From: an uncultured Bacilli bacterium
GTDB lineage: Bacteria; Bacillota_I; Bacilli_A; RF39; UBA660
Assembly (NCBI GenBank): GCA_934177545.1
Contig: CAKPPI010000034.1
Span: 1-9,143 of the forward strand
Length of the DNA: 9,143 nucleotides
Direction: 5' to 3'
Under the pieces are notes generated by a model. That model did no database searches. It was not told the origin of the DNA and saw only the letters and a program-made list of their open reading frames with translations. Position numbers and translations under genes: made by a program. Numbering within the stretch: position 1 is the stretch's first letter; each line of letters starts with the position of its first letter. This document shows positions 6,513 through 9,143 of this stretch, one piece after another.

Positions 6513-7568
6513 CTAACGATTTAGAAATCCAAAGAGCTTTTTCTTCTGGCTCTTTTTTTCTTTTAAATAGATTTTAATGTTACCAATTTCTTTATTATAA
6601 AGTTTAATACTAATATAGCCAACTTTACCTTTTTTGATACTTGTATCTACCTTAGTATCTATCTTAATATGTTCTTTTTCCTCATTAGTTAATGGGTAAG
6701 TGAAACTATTTTTTATATATACTTTATCTTTTAACTTTTTATTATCAATATTAAAGTTATCTTTATCAACTAATTTATAATACTTATACTTATTAAACAT
6801 TAATTCATATAATTCCTTATGAGTGTTATATTCATCACTATCTTTTAAAGTAACAATAGTTAAATTAAGATTATCTTTACTAGCAGTAGTTACTAACGTT
6901 TTACCAGCACTTGGGGTATAACCATTCTTTCCTCCTGTACAAAACTCATATTGTTTTAAAAGTTTATTTCTATTATACCAAAGATAACTTTTCTCCTCTG
7001 TTTGTACTTGATACTTATAAGTTTTAGTAATAGTTCTATATTCTTTGAAATTTTTATAAGCATAACTAGATAAAAGAGCCATATCATGAGCGGTAGAATA
7101 GTTTTTAGTTTCTTCATCTAATCCGTGAGCATTTTGAAAAGTAGTGTTAACCATGCCAATTTCTTTTGCTTTTTTATTCATCTTTTTGACAAACTCTTCT
7201 TCACTACCAGAAAGATATGTAGCGATAACTATAGCAGCATCATTACCGCTTCTAAGCATTAAGCCATAGACTAAGTCTCTTAATTTCATTTTTTCATGTA
7301 GACTAAGATAGATACTAGTTCCATACATTTTTAATATTTCTTCCTTAGCTTCTACTAAGTTATCCATCTTATTAGATTCAAGGGCTAAAAGAGCAGTCAT
7401 TATCTTAGTAGTAGATGCGATTAGTCTTTTCTCGTTAGCATTTTTCTCATATAAAACTCTACCACTATCTATATCCATAACAATAGAGCTTTTAGATGTA
7501 TCTGTTGCAAGTACTGTAAAGGGATAAAAAATAGTTAAAATAATAATTATTAATAAGAATTTTTTCAA
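6513..7568 (-). CDS. Secreted D-Ala-D-Ala carboxypeptidase (penicillin-binding protein, peptidase family S11, PBP5/DacF-like)
   Basis: Enzymes of this family remove the terminal D-Ala from peptidoglycan pentapeptides outside the membrane and so limit cross-linking. The 351-residue product begins with a signal peptide (MKK, hydrophobic core 4-20, likely cut after A21 in VLA-TD). The catalytic S52-T-T-K55 (SxxK) and S107-G-N109 (SxN) motifs are in place. The third motif is K214-N-G216 in GGKNGYT instead of the usual K-T-G, a Thr-to-Asn change next to the oxyanion side of the site. Residues from about 265 fit the beta-rich PBP5 C-terminal domain, and the basic tail (KSQKKKLFGFLNR) could touch the membrane. 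It starts at TTG 7566-7568, with AGGTG seven bases upstream on the minus strand, and ends in TAG. Its presence implies a peptidoglycan wall. It is transcribed alone, convergent with fic and divergent from the M18 gene. Confidence 0.93.
   Translation of the reverse strand: MKKFLLIIIILTIFYPFTVLATDTSKSSIVMDIDSGRVLYEKNANEKRLIASTTKIMTALLALESNKMDNLVEAKEEILKMYGTSIYLSLHEKMKLRDLVYGLMLRSGNDAAIVIATYLSGSEEEFVKKMNKKAKEIGMVNTTFQNAHGLDEETKNYSTAHDMALLSSYAYKNFKEYRTITKTYKYQVQTEEKSYLWYNRNKLLKQYEFCTGGKNGYTPSAGKTLVTTASKDNLNLTIVTLKDSDEYNTHKELYELMFNKYKYYKLVDKDNFNIDNKKLKDKVYIKNSFTYPLTNEEKEHIKIDTKVDTSIKKGKVGYISIKLYNKEIGNIKIYLKEKKSQKKKLFGFLNR
6531..6559 (+). terminator. Rightward rho-independent terminator inside the 3' end of the carboxypeptidase gene
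   Basis: AAAGAGC (6531-6537), an 11-base loop and GCTCTTT (6549-6555) form a 7-bp stem running straight into a T-run to 6559. It faces the rightward fic transcript, about 100 bases after the fic stop. It lies within the last codons of the leftward carboxypeptidase gene, where the T-run encodes its lysine-rich tail. There is no matching T-run in the other direction, so it acts for the + strand only. Confidence 0.65.
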
Positions 7569-7584
7569 AGAATATCACCTATAA

Positions 7585-7644
7585 TCAAAATATGTCATTT
7601 TCTCTTCATTAATGACTATAAGCTATTAATTTGTCAAAATATGT
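7585..7644. repeat. 11-bp direct repeat in the divergent promoter region
   Basis: TCAAAATATGT occurs at 7585-7595 and again at 7634-7644, 49 bases apart start to start. The second copy overlaps the -35 of the leftward promoter and the first lies in its leader just ahead of the SD. A pair of sites flanking a promoter can be an operator, but in such A+T-rich sequence chance is a serious alternative. Confidence 0.3.
7608..7637 (-). promoter_or_regulatory. Predicted promoter of the carboxypeptidase gene
   Basis: A perfect TTGACA -35 is read on the minus strand at 7637-7632, followed by an 18-base spacer and ATTAAT (7613-7608), a four-of-six match to TATAAT. Transcription would start near 7601, giving a leader of about 30 bases. 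The -10 assignment is the uncertain part. Confidence 0.45.
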
Positions 7645-7654
7645 TAATTAAATC

Positions 7655-7684
7655 TTTATACTTTTTCTAATATTTTGTTATACT
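7655..7684 (+). promoter_or_regulatory. Predicted extended -10 promoter of the M18 aminopeptidase gene
   Basis: TATACT (7679-7684) is preceded by TGT (7676-7678), giving an extended -10, with TTTATA at 7655-7660 as a weak -35 over an 18-base spacer. The start site would be near 7691, right at the SD sequence. Confidence 0.55.
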
Positions 7685-7690
7685 AGTAAT

Positions 7691-7695
7691 GGAGG
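7691..7695 (+). promoter_or_regulatory. Ribosome binding site that sets the aminopeptidase start at 7704
   Basis: GGAGG lies eight bases before ATG 7704. An in-frame ATG at 7689 overlaps this SD and would lie at or before the predicted transcript start, so it is not a credible initiation codon. The true start should be 7704. Confidence 0.8.
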
Positions 7696-7703
7696 ATGGA
7701 AAT

Positions 7704-9062
7704 ATGAAAAATAATTGGGATAAATATAGTGAAAGTGAACTTAATGACTTAATGAAATTTGCAGAGGGTTATAAAGAGTTTATTAGTAGCTGTAAAACAG
7801 AAAGGGAATGTGCAAGCTATATCATTAATAAGGCGATTGAAGCAGGGTTCCAAAACTTAGATGATGTTAGCAACTTAAAAAGTGGAGATAAAGTCTATGT
7901 TAATAATCGAGGTAAATCAGTTGCTCTATTTGTAATAGGAGAAGAAAATATCAAAGATGGTATCAATATCTTAGGAGCTCATATTGATTCACCAAGACTT
8001 GATTTAAAACCTCATCCTTTATATGAAGATGATAACTTAGCTTATCTTGATACACACTATTATGGTGGGGTTAAAAAATATCAATGGGTTACTATACCAC
8101 TAGCAATTCATGGCGTAGTAGTTAAAAAAGATGGTAGTAAAATAAATGTTAATATTGGTGAGGATAGTAGTGATCCAGTAGTAGGTATTACTGATTTATT
8201 AATTCATCTTGCTAAAGATCAAATGAAAAAGACTGCATCTTTAGTTATTGAAGGAGAAGACTTGGATGTTTTAGTTGGTAGTAAAAGTTTAAAAGGGGAA
8301 GAAAAAGAAGCAGTTAAGAAGAATGTTTTAGCTATCCTTAGAGAAAAATATGCTATTTTAGAAGATGATTTCATCTCTAGCGAACTTGAAATAGTACCAG
8401 CTTTTCCAGCAAGAGATTTAGGACTTGATAGAAGTATGGTTATTGGTTATGGTCAAGATGATAGGTCTTGTTCTTATGCTTGTTTAGAATCTATTTTAAA
8501 AGTTGATAAACCAAAAAAGACTACTTGTGTAATCTTTACTGATAAAGAAGAAATTGGTAGTATGGGTTCAACTGGTATGGAGTCCCACTTCTTTGTTAAT
8601 ACTATTGCAGATATCTGCTTATTATTAGATGAAAAAGAAGGAAGTTATAGAAGAGTATTATCTAAGGCTAAGATGTTATCTTGTGATGTGACAGCAGGAG
8701 CAGATCCTTTATATAAGAGTGCTAGTAATAAAAATAACGAAGCTCATTTAGGTGGTGGACTTGCTTTTTGTAAATATACAGGAGCCGGTGGTAAGAGTGG
8801 TAGTAATGATGCTAATGCTGAATATATTGCTCAGTTAAGAAATATTCTTGATAATAATAATATAACTTATCAATTTACTGAAATGGGAAAAGTAGATCAA
8901 GGTGGAGGTGGCACAATTGCTTACATTCTAGCTAATTATAATGTTGATGTAATTGACTGTGGTCTACCAGTACTTAGTATGCATGCACCATGGGAAGTAA
9001 CTAGTAAACTGGATCTATTTGAGTCTTATAAAGGATTTCTAGTATTTCTTTTGGAGGCTTAA
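7704..9062 (+). CDS. apeA: M18 family aminopeptidase (aminopeptidase 1 subfamily)
   Basis: Cytosolic two-zinc aminopeptidase that trims N-terminal residues from peptides, likely for peptide recycling or use of imported peptides. The 452 residues follow the aminopeptidase 1 branch of family M18 throughout. H93 lies in GAHIDSPRLDLKP, THYYGGVKKYQW at 117-128 and VPAFPARDLGLDRS at 231-244. GYGQDDRS (248-255) contains the bridging Asp252, and DKEEIGS (280-286) holds the catalytic Glu282 and zinc ligand Glu283. CDVTAGADP (327-335) contains Asp328, KYTGAGGKSGSNDA lies at 357-370, GKVDQGGGGT at 395-404, and SMHAPWE (425-431) holds His427. All expected ligands are present, and length is normal for the subfamily. 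No signal peptide is present. It is monocistronic: it has its own promoter, and a strong hairpin terminator starts five bases after the stop. The symbol follows the common naming of M18 aminopeptidase 1; assignment to the family is much surer than the symbol. Confidence 0.95.
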   Translation: MKNNWDKYSESELNDLMKFAEGYKEFISSCKTERECASYIINKAIEAGFQNLDDVSNLKSGDKVYVNNRGKSVALFVIGEENIKDGINILGAHIDSPRLDLKPHPLYEDDNLAYLDTHYYGGVKKYQWVTIPLAIHGVVVKKDGSKINVNIGEDSSDPVVGITDLLIHLAKDQMKKTASLVIEGEDLDVLVGSKSLKGEEKEAVKKNVLAILREKYAILEDDFISSELEIVPAFPARDLGLDRSMVIGYGQDDRSCSYACLESILKVDKPKKTTCVIFTDKEEIGSMGSTGMESHFFVNTIADICLLLDEKEGSYRRVLSKAKMLSCDVTAGADPLYKSASNKNNEAHLGGGLAFCKYTGAGGKSGSNDANAEYIAQLRNILDNNNITYQFTEMGKVDQGGGGTIAYILANYNVDVIDCGLPVLSMHAPWEVTSKLDLFESYKGFLVFLLEA

Positions 9063-9066
9063 AAAG

Positions 9067-9118
9067 AAAGGGGCTGTCGAGAAATTAAGTAATTAATTTT
9101 CTTAACAGTCCTTTTTTT
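9067..9118 (+). terminator. Long rho-independent terminator after the aminopeptidase gene
   Basis: AAAGGGGCTGT (9067-9077) pairs with ACAGTCCTTT (9105-9114) with one bulged G and one G-U pair. Inside it, AAATTAA and TTAATTT pair around a GTAA loop, so the whole forms one long imperfect stem, followed by T to 9118. It begins five bases after the TAA stop. The remaining 25 bases to the window end are T-rich and show nothing further. Confidence 0.88.
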
Positions 9119-9143
9119 GTTTTACACTTTTTTTCTTTTTTTG

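Noticed and set aside
7689..7703. Upstream ATG adding five residues to the aminopeptidase
   Set aside because: It overlaps the GGAGG Shine-Dalgarno of the ATG at 7704 and lies at or before the predicted transcript start.
226..9062. Mycoplasma-type code with TGA as Trp
   Set aside because: Every gene is full length under the standard code and all Trp codons, including those at conserved positions, are TGG.

Overview
The window is A+T-rich DNA with the codon use of a low-GC Firmicutes/Mollicutes-type bacterium. Six complete genes and one clipped gene start can be supported. All eight or so Trp codons are TGG and no gene depends on TGA read-through, so the standard bacterial code fits and the Mycoplasma/Spiroplasma code is not needed. 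A D-Ala-D-Ala carboxypeptidase implies a peptidoglycan wall. The SMC protein, however, has the short length I associate with Mollicutes. Together these suggest a walled, possibly reduced-genome member of the Bacilli/Erysipelotrichia/RF39-like lineages. This placement is inference.

Layout: (1) Bases 1-225 hold the first six codons of a leftward gene with a very strong Shine-Dalgarno (SD) sequence, then a divergent promoter region. (2) Bases 226-4614 are smc followed, with no gap, by a ten-helix membrane protein of a GT-C-like family; the stop of the first abuts the GTG start of the second. (3) Bases 4622-5554 carry a membrane-anchored metallophosphoesterase with its own extended -10 promoter. 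(4) Bases 5608-6435 encode a class II Fic protein (predicted AMP-transferase with built-in inhibitory helix) behind a promoter that overlaps an inverted repeat. (5) A leftward D-Ala-D-Ala carboxypeptidase (6513-7568) converges on fic; a rightward terminator lies inside its 3' coding end. (6) Bases 7569-7703 are a divergent promoter region with an 11-bp direct repeat. (7) Bases 7704-9062 encode an M18 aminopeptidase, closed by a long terminator hairpin.

Functionally this is mostly a housekeeping region: chromosome organisation (SMC), cell-envelope work (carboxypeptidase, probably the GT-C-like protein, possibly the phosphoesterase) and peptide breakdown (M18). Fic is the one accessory-looking gene. 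The rightward promoters share an extended -10 form (TGN before the hexamer) and give very short predicted leaders. I see no CRISPR array, tRNA, rRNA, transposase, phage gene or obvious new multi-gene system. The points most worth a second look are the unusual catalytic motifs (GEND in the phosphoesterase, KNG in the carboxypeptidase), the smc/membrane-protein coupling and the regulated Fic protein.
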